Shown here piece after piece: positions 26,139 to 35,019 of a DNA stretch of 35,034 bases (position 1 is the stretch's first letter; each line of letters opens with the position of its first letter). The notes beneath the pieces were generated by a model. The model was not told the origin of the DNA and did not search any database. It saw only the letters and a program-made list of their open reading frames with translations. Source of the DNA: Leptolyngbyaceae cyanobacterium SM1_4_3 (GTDB taxonomy: Bacteria > Cyanobacteriota > Cyanobacteriia > Elainellales > Elainellaceae); NCBI GenBank assembly GCA_012031415.1, contig JAAUTN010000027.1:1-35034 (forward strand). The letters are read 5' to 3'. A program made the position numbers and the translations under genes.

Positions 26139-26666
26139 TTAGCCAGCTTTTCTTAGCACAATGGGTGGGTCATCTTCTCCTTTTGCGACTAGGGCGATCG
26201 TCCCATCCGGCTGAAACTCGCCGATCATTTCACTGCCATTGGTTGTGAAAACTACAGCATTTTCCTGTTCGCGGACAAGTTCCAGGGATTTGCTAAACGG
26301 CTGATCTAGCAATACACCGGAGTAAACGCCCTGCTTCCAGTCAAACGTCACCGTCATCAAATCTGATGACCAGGTTCCTTCTAGCTGTTTATAAAGCGGC
26401 GTTGAAGGCTGTTCCTGCTCAGGTGAGGCAGCGCTAGAAGAATCCTGCTCAGGTGAGGCAGCGCTAGAGGAATCGTCAACGGAGATAGAAGCAACTGGGG
26501 TTTCTAGAAGCGGAAATGACGAAGGTAGCGGAGACGAGGAATCAGAGCTAGTCGAGGTCGAGGGCAGAGCAACTGATGCAGGCTCTACAGAATTGACTGC
26601 ACCGTAGACAATGCCGCCAGTCGCAATCAGCCCTAGCAACCCTACCGCCAGTGGTTGAATCTTCAT
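26139..26666 (-). CDS. hypothetical exported or membrane-anchored protein
   Basis: A 175-aa protein I do not recognise. It starts MKIQPLAVGLLGLIATGGIVYGA, a signal peptide or membrane anchor, followed by a Ser/Pro-rich low-complexity linker (about 33-90) that contains two copies of SSSAASPEQ from a recent 30-bp duplication. The C-terminal part (about 92-175) looks like a small beta domain: LEGTWSSDLMTVTFDW, GEFQPDGTIALVAKG. The pattern 'G.W......' with repeated strands recalls small lipocalin-like or extracytoplasmic beta domains, but I cannot assign one. The ATG start is supported by the signal sequence. Confidence 0.7.
   Translation of the reverse strand: MKIQPLAVGLLGLIATGGIVYGAVNSVEPASVALPSTSTSSDSSSPLPSSFPLLETPVASISVDDSSSAASPEQDSSSAASPEQEQPSTPLYKQLEGTWSSDLMTVTFDWKQGVYSGVLLDQPFSKSLELVREQENAVVFTTNGSEMIGEFQPDGTIALVAKGEDDPPIVLRKAG
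26413..26472. repeat. 30-bp direct tandem duplication inside a gene
   Basis: Two adjacent 30-bp copies beginning tcctgctcaggtgaggcagc differ at one base (agaa versus agga near the end). They encode ten residues each in the linker of the small exported protein and keep the frame. Confidence 0.85.
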
Positions 26667-26911
26667 GAGTCAGCAACGAATGTTATGTGTGTGAACGATG
26701 GGCGAGATAGTGACGCTTCAGTGATGCGGTCGAGCTTGTCTAGCAATTGAAACGAGATGCATTCAGAACGGCCAGAAGTGTCAGCAAACGTTTTGGTTCA
26801 ACACTCAATCGCTTGAGTTTAGGGACTGTGACCTGTAAAACTAAGTTCCACAACCCAGCTTAAAAGGTGCAGCGTAAAAAGCAAATGCCACAACGAACAC
26901 TACAAGGTGTT

Positions 26912-28069
26912 TTATGGTTCTATTCTGGCTCCTGGCAAGACTAGCATCGCATCTCCAAAGGAATAGAAGCGGTAGCTGTGGGCGATCGCCTCTTGATATA
27001 GCGCCAACAGTCGCTCCCGCCCAATCAAAGCGCCAACCAGCATCAGCAAGCTGGACTTGGGTAAATGAAAATTGGTAATCAGCCCTTCCACCACTCGCCA
27101 CCGATAGCCGGGGTAAATAAACAGATCAACCTTACCGCGATAGGGCTGAAGCGTTCCTGACTGAGCCGCACCTTCCAGGGCACGAGTAACAGTGGTGCCA
27201 ACCGCAAAGACGCACCCGCCCTGAGCTTGGGTTTGACGAATTTTCTCTACGGTTTCACGGGGGACTTCTACCCACTCTCCATGCATCTGATGGGTGGTAA
27301 TGTTGTCAGCTTCTACAGGGCGAAATGTCCCCACTCCAACGTGTAGCGTGATAAATGCCTGAGCAATTCCTTTTGCCTCAAGCTGAGCCAGCAGTTCTGG
27401 CGTGAAGTGTAGCCCTGCGGTAGGGGCGGCGACGGCACCGGGGCGATCGCCATACACCGTCTGATACTGTTCTGGATCGGCGTTGGATTTAGTAATGTAG
27501 GGCGGTAGAGGAACTTGACCCAACCGCTCTAGCATCGGGTAAAGGAACTGTCCTTCCGGCAAGTTAAATTGAATGATTCGTCCGCCCGTCGGCTCATCTG
27601 TTGATAAAATCTCCGCACTTAATGACAACCCAGACTGCACATTACTTTCATCCAGACCTTCCTCCAGCCCAAATTGAATCTGCGCTCCTGGCTTGAGTCG
27701 TCTACCAGGCTTGACGAGTGCCAGCCAGCGGTTAGGCTGCTGTTCTTCTAACAGCAAGACTTCTACTTCAGCGCCTCTGGGTTTGCGACCGTAGAGACGA
27801 GCAGGAATCACACGGGTGTTATTTAGCACCAACAAGTCGCCAGATCGAAGCAAATTGGGCAAATTGCGGAAAACGCTGTGTTGGTGTGTGGTCTGTGAAG
27901 CAACCACGAGCAAGCGGGCGCTGTCTCTGGGTATAACGGGGTTTTGAGCAATTTGCTGCTCTGGCAACTGATAATCATAGGCGGTCAATGACCAGTCCGA
28001 TGGGTCAAGGGGGGGTGAGTAGGGCGATCGCTCCCAGTTCTCATGCTCGTTCGTTTGCTCAATAGTCAT
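26912..28069 (-). CDS. queA: S-adenosylmethionine:tRNA ribosyltransferase-isomerase QueA
   Basis: A 385-aa enzyme that transfers and rearranges the ribosyl part of SAM onto 7-aminomethyl-7-deazaguanine at the tRNA wobble position, making epoxyqueuosine. Family marks: YDYQLPEQQIAQNPV near the N-terminus, LLVLNNTRVIPARLYGRK (about 80-97), PLPPYI, the AAPTAGLHFTPELL motif, HVGVGTFRPV and the C-terminal LITNFHLPKSSLLMLV. Length is slightly above the common 340-360 aa because of an N-terminal lead and an internal insert (about 140-160). ATG at 28069 is preferred over the GTG one codon upstream. No other queuosine gene is in the window. Confidence 0.97.
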   Translation of the reverse strand: MTIEQTNEHENWERSPYSPPLDPSDWSLTAYDYQLPEQQIAQNPVIPRDSARLLVVASQTTHQHSVFRNLPNLLRSGDLLVLNNTRVIPARLYGRKPRGAEVEVLLLEEQQPNRWLALVKPGRRLKPGAQIQFGLEEGLDESNVQSGLSLSAEILSTDEPTGGRIIQFNLPEGQFLYPMLERLGQVPLPPYITKSNADPEQYQTVYGDRPGAVAAPTAGLHFTPELLAQLEAKGIAQAFITLHVGVGTFRPVEADNITTHQMHGEWVEVPRETVEKIRQTQAQGGCVFAVGTTVTRALEGAAQSGTLQPYRGKVDLFIYPGYRWRVVEGLITNFHLPKSSLLMLVGALIGRERLLALYQEAIAHSYRFYSFGDAMLVLPGARIEP

Positions 28070-28235
28070 CACTGTTTGACTTTAAGTGCCTGCACTGAGG
28101 GTTCTATCTTATCGGTTGCGGTTTGGTCAAATTGGGTGAACCTCCCTACCCCAGGTCGGGGATGATTCCCCTATTGGTTATTTCTGATTCCATCCAGAAT
28201 AAAGAAGTAGCATTTGCCCGGACATCCAAACCCTT

Positions 28236-28625
28236 ATGGAATATCTTTATTACCTCGCAAATGCCAGCCTGACGTTGAGAGTTGTTGAACATCTCCACAC
28301 TTCACACTGGCTTCCAGTCCGCTTCATGACTGTGATTCACCAGATTGATGGCTGGGTAGTTAAGGTAAAGCTTACTCACAATCTGGACTCACAGCAGCAT
28401 GGAGATTTCCGCGCCTTCCTGAGCGAATTGGGTATCCCTTATGAACCCGAAATTCGCGTCAAAATGGCGCTTTGGGGACTAGAAACGGGACAGTCTCCAG
28501 TCGATGTGATGCATCGCTATCAGGTTGCTGTTGTCTCACATGGAAATCCCGATCGTGGCGAAATTGAAGAATTTCGCAAGCAGTTCGTTCACGGCCTTGG
28601 CTATTGCCCAGAGACTCTAGCTTAG
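28236..28625 (+). CDS. hypothetical protein
   Basis: A 129-aa soluble protein with no domain I recognise. It starts MEYLYYLANASLTLRVVEHL, holds a likely helix-strand mix with a conserved-looking WVVKVKLTHNLDS, and ends near GLGYCPETLA. It has no signal peptide and few low-complexity residues; its codon use resembles its neighbours, so it is probably a real gene. Its stop codon lies inside the first bases of dispersed repeat copy B, so the repeat landed at the very end of the gene. It is divergent from queA with a 166-bp gap and convergent with rnz. Confidence 0.7.
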   Translation: MEYLYYLANASLTLRVVEHLHTSHWLPVRFMTVIHQIDGWVVKVKLTHNLDSQQHGDFRAFLSELGIPYEPEIRVKMALWGLETGQSPVDVMHRYQVAVVSHGNPDRGEIEEFRKQFVHGLGYCPETLA

Positions 28626-28722
28626 GATTGCGGATGAAATAACCTGTGGAGCGGGTGAGACACCCGCCCGGAGGGGCAAGATGCCCCTCACACAAAATGT
28701 ACAGTTTGTTTAATTTCATTCC
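28621..28722 (-). repeat. ~100-bp dispersed hairpin repeat, copy B
   Basis: On the minus strand it matches copy A (5084-5187) nearly end to end, including aactgtacattt, gggcatcttgcccc, tccgggcgggtg, ccacaggttatttc and atccgcaatcc. The outer stem differs from copy A: here gcgggtg and cacccgc pair in the centre. It overlaps the last codon of the hypothetical gene and precedes a terminator. Confidence 0.75.
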
Positions 28723-28767
28723 TTAGTGAAAGTTGAACGGAATTGATATGAGGCGATCGCTCATAAG

Positions 28768-28789
28768 AAAGGGGCTTTAAGCCCCTTTT
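28768..28789. terminator. bidirectional intrinsic terminator
   Basis: aaaggggct and agccccttt pair perfectly over 9 bp with a 3-nt loop, with A-rich sequence on one side and T-rich on the other. It sits between convergent genes (hypothetical on plus, rnz on minus) and can serve both. Confidence 0.85.
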
Positions 28790-28829
28790 CCCATTTTCTA
28801 GGTTCTATGCGCCCTGATCAGGACGTTTC

Positions 28830-29783
28830 TTAGACCACCGCCAGAGTTTCCGCTTGGCGACGGGGAATGTCATAGGTAAAAAAGTCGTGAGCCATGACCG
28901 TGTTTGGAAAAATTGCTTGCGCCTCAGACAGCAAATCGGTGAGGGCGATCGCATTTCCCGGTGCATAGCGGGGGCTAAAGTGGGTCATAATTAGCCGCTT
29001 AGCTCCTGCCGACAGCGCCACCTGGGCCGCCATTGTAGAAGTCGAATGCAGCCGCTGATAGGCTAGCTCAGCATCCTGATGGGCAAACGTCGCTTCGTGT
29101 ACCAGCACATCGGCATCCCGCGCTAACCCCACCGAATTTTCACAGAAAATCGTGTCCGTGCAGTAGACAAACTTACGCCCAATCTGAGTTTCGCCACACA
29201 GGTCAGCCCCGTTGATTTTGCGGCCATCCGGTAAAGTAATCACTTCCCCCCGCTTGAGCTTGCCGTACAGCGGGCCAGAAGGAATGCCCAGTGCCGTTGC
29301 CCGCTCTACGTCAAACCGTCCTGCTTTGTCTTTTTCCGAAATGCGATAGCCAAAAGCGGGCACCCGATGGGTCAGGGGGCTACAGCTTACCGTAAATTCC
29401 TCATCCTCAAATACCACTCCTGGCTGCACAGTGTGTACCTTCACTGGATAGGAAAAATGAGTCTGGGAATAGCGCCCACAGGCTCGCAGATACTCATTCA
29501 AGTGGGGGGGTCCGTAAACATCAATCCGACTGGGATTACCCGCCAACCCACAGCTTGCCAGCAGACCCATCAAGCCGTAGATATGATCGCCGTGCATATG
29601 GGTGACAAAAATGCGCGTAATCTGGCTGATCTTAATGTCGCTGCGGAGAATTTGATGTTGGGTGCCTTCGCCACAGTCAAATAGCCAGGTTTCTGCTCGT
29701 TGCGGCAGCCGCAGAGCAATGCTGGAGACGTTGCGCGATCGCGTCGGCACGCCCGAACTTGTTCCTAGAAAAGTGATCTGCAA
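28830..29783 (-). CDS. rnz: ribonuclease Z (tRNA 3' endonuclease)
   Basis: A 317-aa metallo-beta-lactamase-fold endonuclease that trims the 3' trailer of tRNA precursors. It carries the zinc motif [10 protein letters not shown] (about 61-70), the [16 protein letters not shown]-terminus, the RNase Z flexible-arm region (about 160-185) with [14 protein letters not shown], the fourth-motif Asp in YCTDT, and the late His motifs VHEATF and MTHFSPRY. Length fits the short (bacterial) form. The start is a TTG at 29783, since [11 protein letters not shown] is the family N-terminus and no closer ATG exists. It is divergent from the SpoIID gene. Confidence 0.97.
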   Translation of the reverse strand: MQITFLGTSSGVPTRSRNVSSIALRLPQRAETWLFDCGEGTQHQILRSDIKISQITRIFVTHMHGDHIYGLMGLLASCGLAGNPSRIDVYGPPHLNEYLRACGRYSQTHFSYPVKVHTVQPGVVFEDEEFTVSCSPLTHRVPAFGYRISEKDKAGRFDVERATALGIPSGPLYGKLKRGEVITLPDGRKINGADLCGETQIGRKFVYCTDTIFCENSVGLARDADVLVHEATFAHQDAELAYQRLHSTSTMAAQVALSAGAKRLIMTHFSPRYAPGNAIALTDLLSEAQAIFPNTVMAHDFFTYDIPRRQAETLAVV

Positions 29784-30065
29784 GATGAGTCAACCTGATT
29801 TCTGGCACAAATGCTTGGCACAAATCTCTTTGCCCAAATCTATAGTGACATAGGATGCAAATTCATCGCCGTGAATTCGAGCGAGTTCTAAAATTGACCC
29901 AAAACTGATCGAGATCACGGTCTTAAATTCAGGTCAAATTAGTCTATATTGGGCAGGGTTATTGCTTCTCTTCAGCTATTCCCTGGCATCGGCTGTCCTC
30001 TATCATTCGTGAATCCCTAAGTCCACTGCAAATCAATCGCTCTCAGTGTGAGGAGTCCGCAAGTT

Positions 30066-31265
30066 ATGACTGGATGCTATGCCAAATCTCGCTGGTTTCG
30101 GCTTCAGCAATTCGCCCGTGTCGCAAAACATTCCTGGTGGTTTTCGCTGCTGCTGTGGCTGGTGGCGATCGCCCCTGCCTATGCCCAACGTTTGGAAATG
30201 CGCGTTGCCATTGAGCAAGGTGTATCTCAAATCGACGTGGGTAGCTCCACCAATGCTGTAGTGCGTGATGGCGCTGGTCAAGTTCTGGCAAACATTCCCG
30301 CAATGGAAGCAAAGCAGGCAGAATCGGAAGCGGGTAGAGTGGCGCTCGGCGACTGGCAAGCCAGTCAGATCTGGGTTGAGCCGAGTGACAATGGCTATGT
30401 CTGGATTGGCGACAAATGGTACCGCGGCCGTACTTTGGTGGTTCCCACCGGAAATGGGCTAACTGCCGTCAACTACGTCGATCTAGAACATTACCTTTAC
30501 AGCGTCGTTGGAGCCGAAATGCCGACCAGTTGGCCCATCGAAGCCCTGAAAGCACAGGCGGTCGCTGCTAGATCCTATGCGCTCTACCAGCGCCAGACAG
30601 GAGCCAACGAAATCTTTGACGTGGGTGATACCCAAGCCTGGCAGGTCTATGGTGGCTTAGAAGAAGAAACAGTCAGCACCCAAACCGCCGTAGACCAAAC
30701 CCAGGGGCAGGTCTTGACCCACAACGGGCAGATCATCAACGCCGTCTTCCACTCCTCATCAGGTGGCCACACTGAAGACGTAGAAAGGGTTTGGGTCAGC
30801 CCACTGGCTTACCTGCGCGGCGTACCCGACTTCGACCAATACTCCCCCGACAGGCAGTGGGTTGCAAACTTCTCCGCAGCCGACTTGCAGCAGCGAATTC
30901 CTGGACTGGGCAATATCGTTTCCTTTACTCCAGTAGAATTTACTCGCCCCAACGGACGCATTAGAAGAATGCAGGTTGTTGGAGAATCGGGTAGCCGCAC
31001 CATGACGGGAGACGAAATTCGCCGCGCTCTAGGGCTAAAAAGCACCCTATTCTCAATCACCCCTCAGTTTGACCAGGTTGCCAGTGCGGGTGATACTGTT
31101 CCGGCTAGCCCGATTAGCTTTCAGGTAGTTGGCGGTGGCTTTGGTCACGGAGTCGGCATGAGCCAGTGGGGAGCCTACGGCATGGCAACGCAGGGGCAGA
31201 ACTACCAGCAAATCGTTCGCTACTATTACACAGGCGCAATCCTGGCTCAAATTGAGGTGCGTTGA
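30066..31265 (+). CDS. SpoIID/LytB-domain protein
   Basis: A 399-aa exported protein. A signal peptide (about 25-41: WWFSLLLWLVAIAPAYAQ) is followed by a SpoIID/LytB domain (about 130-395), with the conserved VGAEMPTSWPIEALKAQAVAARSYAL (about 145-170; the Glu is the catalytic-type residue), SSSGGHTEDVERVW, and the C-terminal GHGVGMSQWGAYGMA. In spore formers SpoIID is a lytic transglycosylase for peptidoglycan; cyanobacteria do not sporulate, so a role in wall remodelling is inferred. I use the ATG at 30066 with aggag 10 nt upstream; a GTG at 30048 would add six residues. Confidence 0.92.
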   Translation: MTGCYAKSRWFRLQQFARVAKHSWWFSLLLWLVAIAPAYAQRLEMRVAIEQGVSQIDVGSSTNAVVRDGAGQVLANIPAMEAKQAESEAGRVALGDWQASQIWVEPSDNGYVWIGDKWYRGRTLVVPTGNGLTAVNYVDLEHYLYSVVGAEMPTSWPIEALKAQAVAARSYALYQRQTGANEIFDVGDTQAWQVYGGLEEETVSTQTAVDQTQGQVLTHNGQIINAVFHSSSGGHTEDVERVWVSPLAYLRGVPDFDQYSPDRQWVANFSAADLQQRIPGLGNIVSFTPVEFTRPNGRIRRMQVVGESGSRTMTGDEIRRALGLKSTLFSITPQFDQVASAGDTVPASPISFQVVGGGFGHGVGMSQWGAYGMATQGQNYQQIVRYYYTGAILAQIEVR

Positions 31266-31328
31266 TAGGTGAATGGGGCGATCGCGCTCCTCCACCTAAA
31301 CCAAAGACGATCCTAATCCCAGTCCTCC

Positions 31329-31733
31329 CTAGAGCAACCAATTTTCTAGCCGCAGGGCGGGCACACGCTCAAACTCACGAGTGTTTGCTGTGACAAGGAT
31401 CAGATCGAAAGCTAAGGCATGAGCGGCAATTAGGAGATCATTTGGTCCAATCGGTGTTCCTGATTGGACCAAATGAGTACGAATCGCAGCATAGTGCTGG
31501 TCTACGGGTAGTTCTAGAGGAAGAACTGGCAAGATTTCAAGAATTCGTTCTAGTTGCTGAACAAGACGGGAGGAACCACTCTTAGTGGCTCCAAACTGAA
31601 GTTCGCAGGACACAATAATACTCGTACAGACGTTCTCCTCTCCAACAGCAGCAATACGCTGAAAAATTAGACCTTGAGGATGCTTGACCAAATCTGACAG
31701 GATGTTGGTGTCAAGCAAGTACTGGTAGGTCAT
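31329..31733 (-). CDS. vapC: VapC-type PIN-domain toxin
   Basis: A 134-aa PIN-domain ribonuclease. The acidic active site can be read as Asp8 (YLLDTNILSDLV), Glu44 region (IVSCELQFGA), Asp98 region (IGPNDLLIAAHAL) and a late TANTREFERVPAL. VapC toxins cut tRNA or rRNA when freed from their antitoxin. It lies 8 bp downstream of the antitoxin gene on the same strand, the usual antitoxin-first order, and all four catalytic positions are kept, so it is probably active. The target RNA is unknown. Confidence 0.93.
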   Translation of the reverse strand: MTYQYLLDTNILSDLVKHPQGLIFQRIAAVGEENVCTSIIVSCELQFGATKSGSSRLVQQLERILEILPVLPLELPVDQHYAAIRTHLVQSGTPIGPNDLLIAAHALAFDLILVTANTREFERVPALRLENWLL

Positions 31734-31741
31734 TGGTGGTA

Positions 31742-31981
31742 CTAAAGCGTAATGTCGTCAAGGGGCATTAGTCCCTCATCTGTGTTAGAAAAATTATCTG
31801 TAATATCTTGTAGGGTAGTCAGCAAGGAAAGCAGAGAACTGGAAGAAAGGGGTTCAATGATTAAGCGATCGCCTTCCTTACGCAGCAGAACCTCTGTACC
31901 CGATAGAGCAAATTCATGAGGAATGTTTAGGACTTGATCCTGTCCATCTATTGACAAAGAGACATGACATGAGTTCTGCAT
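31742..31981 (-). CDS. vapB: VapB-type antitoxin, AbrB/MazE-like
   Basis: A 79-aa protein with an N-terminal swapped-hairpin AbrB-type DNA-binding fold (QVLNIPHEFALSGTEVLLRKEGDRLIIEPL, positions about 15-45) and an acidic C-terminal tail (about 46-79) suited to wrapping its toxin. Start: ATG at 31981; the TTG just upstream is less likely. VapB antitoxins neutralise VapC and repress their own promoter through the dimer. It heads a two-gene operon with vapC. The 75-bp gap to the next gene upstream (on the same strand) should contain the operator. Confidence 0.88.
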   Translation of the reverse strand: MQNSCHVSLSIDGQDQVLNIPHEFALSGTEVLLRKEGDRLIIEPLSSSSLLSLLTTLQDITDNFSNTDEGLMPLDDITL

Positions 31982-32056
31982 CAAACAACCTTTTGATTCT
32001 TTAAAGATCCTATAAAATCTGTAAAGCGTAACCCAAGAAACCTAAGGCTAGGCAAA

Positions 32057-33388
32057 TCAAAGCCCTTGCTCTAGCCTGCGTCGCCACTCTGCGTCAACTT
32101 TGTCGGGGTTTGAGGCTTCTTGCTCCAGCAGGTCTTGCTCGGTGGTGTAAGCCAGGTTGTCTGCGGTGATTACGGTTTCGGCGGCGAACTGTTTAGCGTA
32201 GGCGATTTTGCTTTGAATTTCGGGGTTCGCCTGATTCAGCAGCATGGCTTGCTCTTGGCGCTGGCTGTTGCGGGCTTCAATCTTTGGATTGCGCCATTTG
32301 ATCCAGACGTAGCGGATTAGCGGAATTCCCATGAAGGCGATGCCGTAGGCCAGTAGCAGCGGGTAGATGACATCGACGAAAGCAATTAGGCCGCCTATTT
32401 GCGCGACGAGTGCCTGGTCGGTGAGAAGGCTTCCGAGGAACAAGGCTCCGGCCAGGTTGGCAACGCCTAAACCAATGGCGATCGCCATCTGCCCCGGACC
32501 AGCGTGACTAAACTTCCACAAAGATTCCTTTAAATAGGCCGCTACCGAGCGGCTGCGGTTTTCCTTTGCTGTCACCTGTAGCTCTGGAAAGTGGTAAATG
32601 ATTTGACCATCAGGGCTAACCTCTGGGCGACCGTTAAAGCGGCTGAGGACGGGGAGCATATAGTCTTCATATTCCCGGTTGTAGCCCGTGCCCAGGTCAT
32701 CTAGATAAGGGGCAACTTGCTCAGCGGCGATCGCACCTTCATTGTTGCGAATCACAGTGGCGATCGTCTGCCAGCGGCGTTCCTCCAGGTCAGCGTTGGG
32801 GTTGCCATCACCAAACAAGAAGGAGAAAACAGACTCCAGAAAATTCATCTCATTTTCTGGCTCAATTCCGCGACGGGAGGTAGTCTGACGCTGGCGATAG
32901 TAAGATCGACGGCTGTAATAGTCAGGGTAAAAAATCCAAAACAGGTCAGGCCCAAACCAAAACCGAGGAATGAAAATAAATCCGCCGCCACCACTATCTC
33001 GGCGATCGTCTCCACCCTCGCGACTGGAATTCATCGCGGTAATTAGGACAAGGATCGAAATCGCGATCAGTACGAGCGACGCAATCAGCAAAATGCCAAA
33101 GGAGATACGAATCAGGTAAAACAAAACCTTCCAAATTTTGTCCCACCATTCCTGCAAACGCAGCCTCAAATATTTGTTCCGCAGTACCCCTCTAAAGTTG
33201 CGGGGAAAGAGATAAGCGATCTCTCCTGCGTCGGACACCTGAAGATGTCCCCCAGCCTCAGATGCCAGCGCCAGCAAATCACGCTCAGCTAGCTTAATGT
33301 CCAAGCCTGATTGAGAAGCCACGTCACCAATGGTGACGCGGTAATCCAGCTTCTCAACGGCTTGCATGACGATGGGATTTGGAGCCAT
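32057..33388 (-). CDS. conserved cyanobacterial/plastid-type membrane protein of unknown function
   Basis: A 443-aa protein. Its first 70 residues look like a winged-helix-type domain (VTIGDVASQSGLDIKLAERDLLALASEAGG). A membrane helix follows (about 88-118), then a Gly/Tyr/Arg-rich loop (about 120-170) and a second domain resembling the first (about 205-270: WQTIATVIRNNEGAIAAEQV). Two more membrane helices (about 295-365) precede a charged C-terminal tail. I recall chloroplast proteins of similar build (At5g03900-like), so it may be a conserved photosynthetic-lineage protein, but that is a weak memory. The two related winged-helix-like domains are my reading of the sequence. Function unknown. 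Confidence 0.8.
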   Translation of the reverse strand: MAPNPIVMQAVEKLDYRVTIGDVASQSGLDIKLAERDLLALASEAGGHLQVSDAGEIAYLFPRNFRGVLRNKYLRLRLQEWWDKIWKVLFYLIRISFGILLIASLVLIAISILVLITAMNSSREGGDDRRDSGGGGFIFIPRFWFGPDLFWIFYPDYYSRRSYYRQRQTTSRRGIEPENEMNFLESVFSFLFGDGNPNADLEERRWQTIATVIRNNEGAIAAEQVAPYLDDLGTGYNREYEDYMLPVLSRFNGRPEVSPDGQIIYHFPELQVTAKENRSRSVAAYLKESLWKFSHAGPGQMAIAIGLGVANLAGALFLGSLLTDQALVAQIGGLIAFVDVIYPLLLAYGIAFMGIPLIRYVWIKWRNPKIEARNSQRQEQAMLLNQANPEIQSKIAYAKQFAAETVITADNLAYTTEQDLLEQEASNPDKVDAEWRRRLEQGL

Positions 33389-33484
33389 GCCAATCTCTCT
33401 GTGAAAACTACGGGGTATACCTCCAGTATAGGATTCTGTTTTTCTGATCTACCCCACAGTAGAGCGATCGCTTTGCTTCTCCAA

Positions 33485-33853
33485 TCATCGCAACACTCGC
33501 TGAAAAGACATCACTCGCCGCCTGACCATTCGTTTGATCAAGGCAACCGCAGATAATGCCCGATGATTGCGGTTTTGGACATAGCTTTGTCTGGGCAGGC
33601 GATTAGCGTAGGGTAGCGACATTTCGCCCTGCATCGCAGCCTCTTCGCCGATATCCTCTGTAACATCACTGCAAGGCACCCACATAACAGAGCCATCTGG
33701 GAAGACGACAACCCCGTCTAACAGTGAGCCAGAAATTGCCTGCGCTTCTATTTTTGCAGAATCGCTTTTGACAAAATCGCTTTTAACCTCGTCAACATTC
33801 AAATCGTTGCTTAAAAAGCTATCTACAAACTGCTGTTTTGAGTCGGACATCAT
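33485..33853 (-). CDS. small hypothetical protein
   Basis: A 122-aa protein I do not recognise. The N-terminal 40 residues are acidic and polar (SDSKQQFVDSFLSNDLN), a short hydrophobic strand follows (ISGSLLDGVVVFPDGSVMWV, about 40-60), and the C-terminus is strongly basic (IKRMVRRRVMSFQRVLR). There is no signal peptide. ATG codons at 33853 and 33850 are both possible, with no strong ribosome site. It may be a real lineage-specific gene; confidence is limited by the lack of any family match. Confidence 0.5.
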   Translation of the reverse strand: MMSDSKQQFVDSFLSNDLNVDEVKSDFVKSDSAKIEAQAISGSLLDGVVVFPDGSVMWVPCSDVTEDIGEEAAMQGEMSLPYANRLPRQSYVQNRNHRALSAVALIKRMVRRRVMSFQRVLR

Positions 33854-34461
33854 CACGAACTAGCTCCGTAGTTTTATAGAATCAAGAGAGGCAAGGTCTT
33901 ACCTGCCCCAGCACGTGACGGAACACCCGTGAATGGCATTGTTTCAGGAACGTCCAACCTCATCAGCAATTGACTACTCTCCCCGCAGCAAGGCGGCTAC
34001 CTGTTGCAAGAACTCTTGATTTCAAGCTAACCAGCACTCGATCGATTCTCAATTACCCGCACCCCAGGATTAGATTTTAAGCACTGCTGTTCTGCCAGGG
34101 AATCAATTTTGAGACATAATCTGCTCAGTTGCGGCCATACGTCTTTGTAGCTAGAACGCTGCTTTCGTTGGACTTGAGTTTGTTGTATTTGAGAACAGTA
34201 TGCGGGACTTGGAGACGGGGCGTGGTGATCATTTTGGGAGAAAGGTGTGACAATTTCTTAGAATTAGAGTGACTCACACAGAGGGTTAGACGTGACCAGG
34301 TTGGATAGGTTAGGTGATTTGGGTCACGCGATCGCCCCTTACCCTCGAAATTCGGTCTCAAGGTTCGGCATTAAATTAGTTGGTAAAGGGGCGATCGCCC
34401 TTTGTAAATGGGCTACTCTAAGCAATTAGTCCTTACATAACAAGCACTATCACAAGCAGCT
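33854..34461. other. 608-bp stretch without a supported gene
   Basis: I see no tRNA, known small RNA or domain here. One minus-strand frame stays open for 76 codons (34257 down to a stop at 34027) without any ATG, GTG or TTG near its start, and the 78-codon frame at 34125-34361 is not protein-like. It may be a decayed gene. The right end holds HIP1-containing dyads (gggcgatcgccc, 34388-34399) 60 bp before ycf3, and presumably the ycf3 promoter. Confidence 0.45.
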
Positions 34462-34989
34462 ATGCCTAGATCACAGCGAAACGATAATTTCATTGATAAG
34501 AGCTTTACGGTCATGGCAGACCTGATCCTCAAAATTCTGCCAGCCAGCAAAAGTGCTAAAGAAGCGTTTGCTTACTATCGGGATGGGATGTCTGCTCAGG
34601 CGGATGGCGAATATGCCGAAGCGCTAGCAAACTATGAAGAAGCATTAGGTCTGGAGGAAGATCCCTACGATCGCAGCTACATCCTTTACAACGTTGGGTT
34701 AATCCACGCTAGCAACGGCGAACACGAGCGGGCGCTGGGACACTACAACGAGGCGCTAGAGCTAAACCCCCGAATGCCTCAGGCCCTCAACAATGTCGCC
34801 GTAATTTACCACTACTTGGGCGAACGGCAGGAAGAAGCAGGCAATTCTGAAGCCGCTGAGCAATACTTTGACCAGGCAGCCGAATACTGGCAGCGGGCAA
34901 TTCGCATGGCTCCCAACAACTACATCGAAGCTCAGAACTGGCTGAAAACGACTGGGCGATCGAAGATGGACGTATATTTTAAAGGATGA
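34462..34989 (+). CDS. ycf3: photosystem I assembly protein Ycf3
   Basis: A 175-aa TPR protein needed to assemble the photosystem I core on the thylakoid membrane, where it contacts PsaA and PsaD during assembly. The hallmark start [20 protein letters not shown] is followed by three TPR units (about 35-68, 72-105 and 110-150): [39 protein letters not shown] and [11 protein letters not shown]. The family ending [17 protein letters not shown] is intact. Length matches Ycf3 (about 170-173 aa). No membrane helix is present; it is peripheral. It stands alone, preceded by a gene-poor 600 bp. Confidence 0.98.
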   Translation: MPRSQRNDNFIDKSFTVMADLILKILPASKSAKEAFAYYRDGMSAQADGEYAEALANYEEALGLEEDPYDRSYILYNVGLIHASNGEHERALGHYNEALELNPRMPQALNNVAVIYHYLGERQEEAGNSEAAEQYFDQAAEYWQRAIRMAPNNYIEAQNWLKTTGRSKMDVYFKG

Positions 34990-35019
34990 AGGGTGAGGGA
35001 TGAAGGATAAGGATCTGTC
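34984..35019. repeat. GA-rich simple repeat after ycf3
   Basis: Imperfect units aggatgaagggtgaggg and gatgaaggataagg begin at the ycf3 stop codon. They are of the same kind as the tract after puuE (1429-1500). Confidence 0.4.

Noticed and set aside
28459-28719. Minus-strand 86-codon frame
   Set aside because: Its start lies within dispersed repeat copy B and the rest is antisense to the hypothetical gene.
34125-34361. 78-codon minus-strand frame before ycf3
   Set aside because: Composition is not protein-like, no ribosome site is seen, and no family is recognised.
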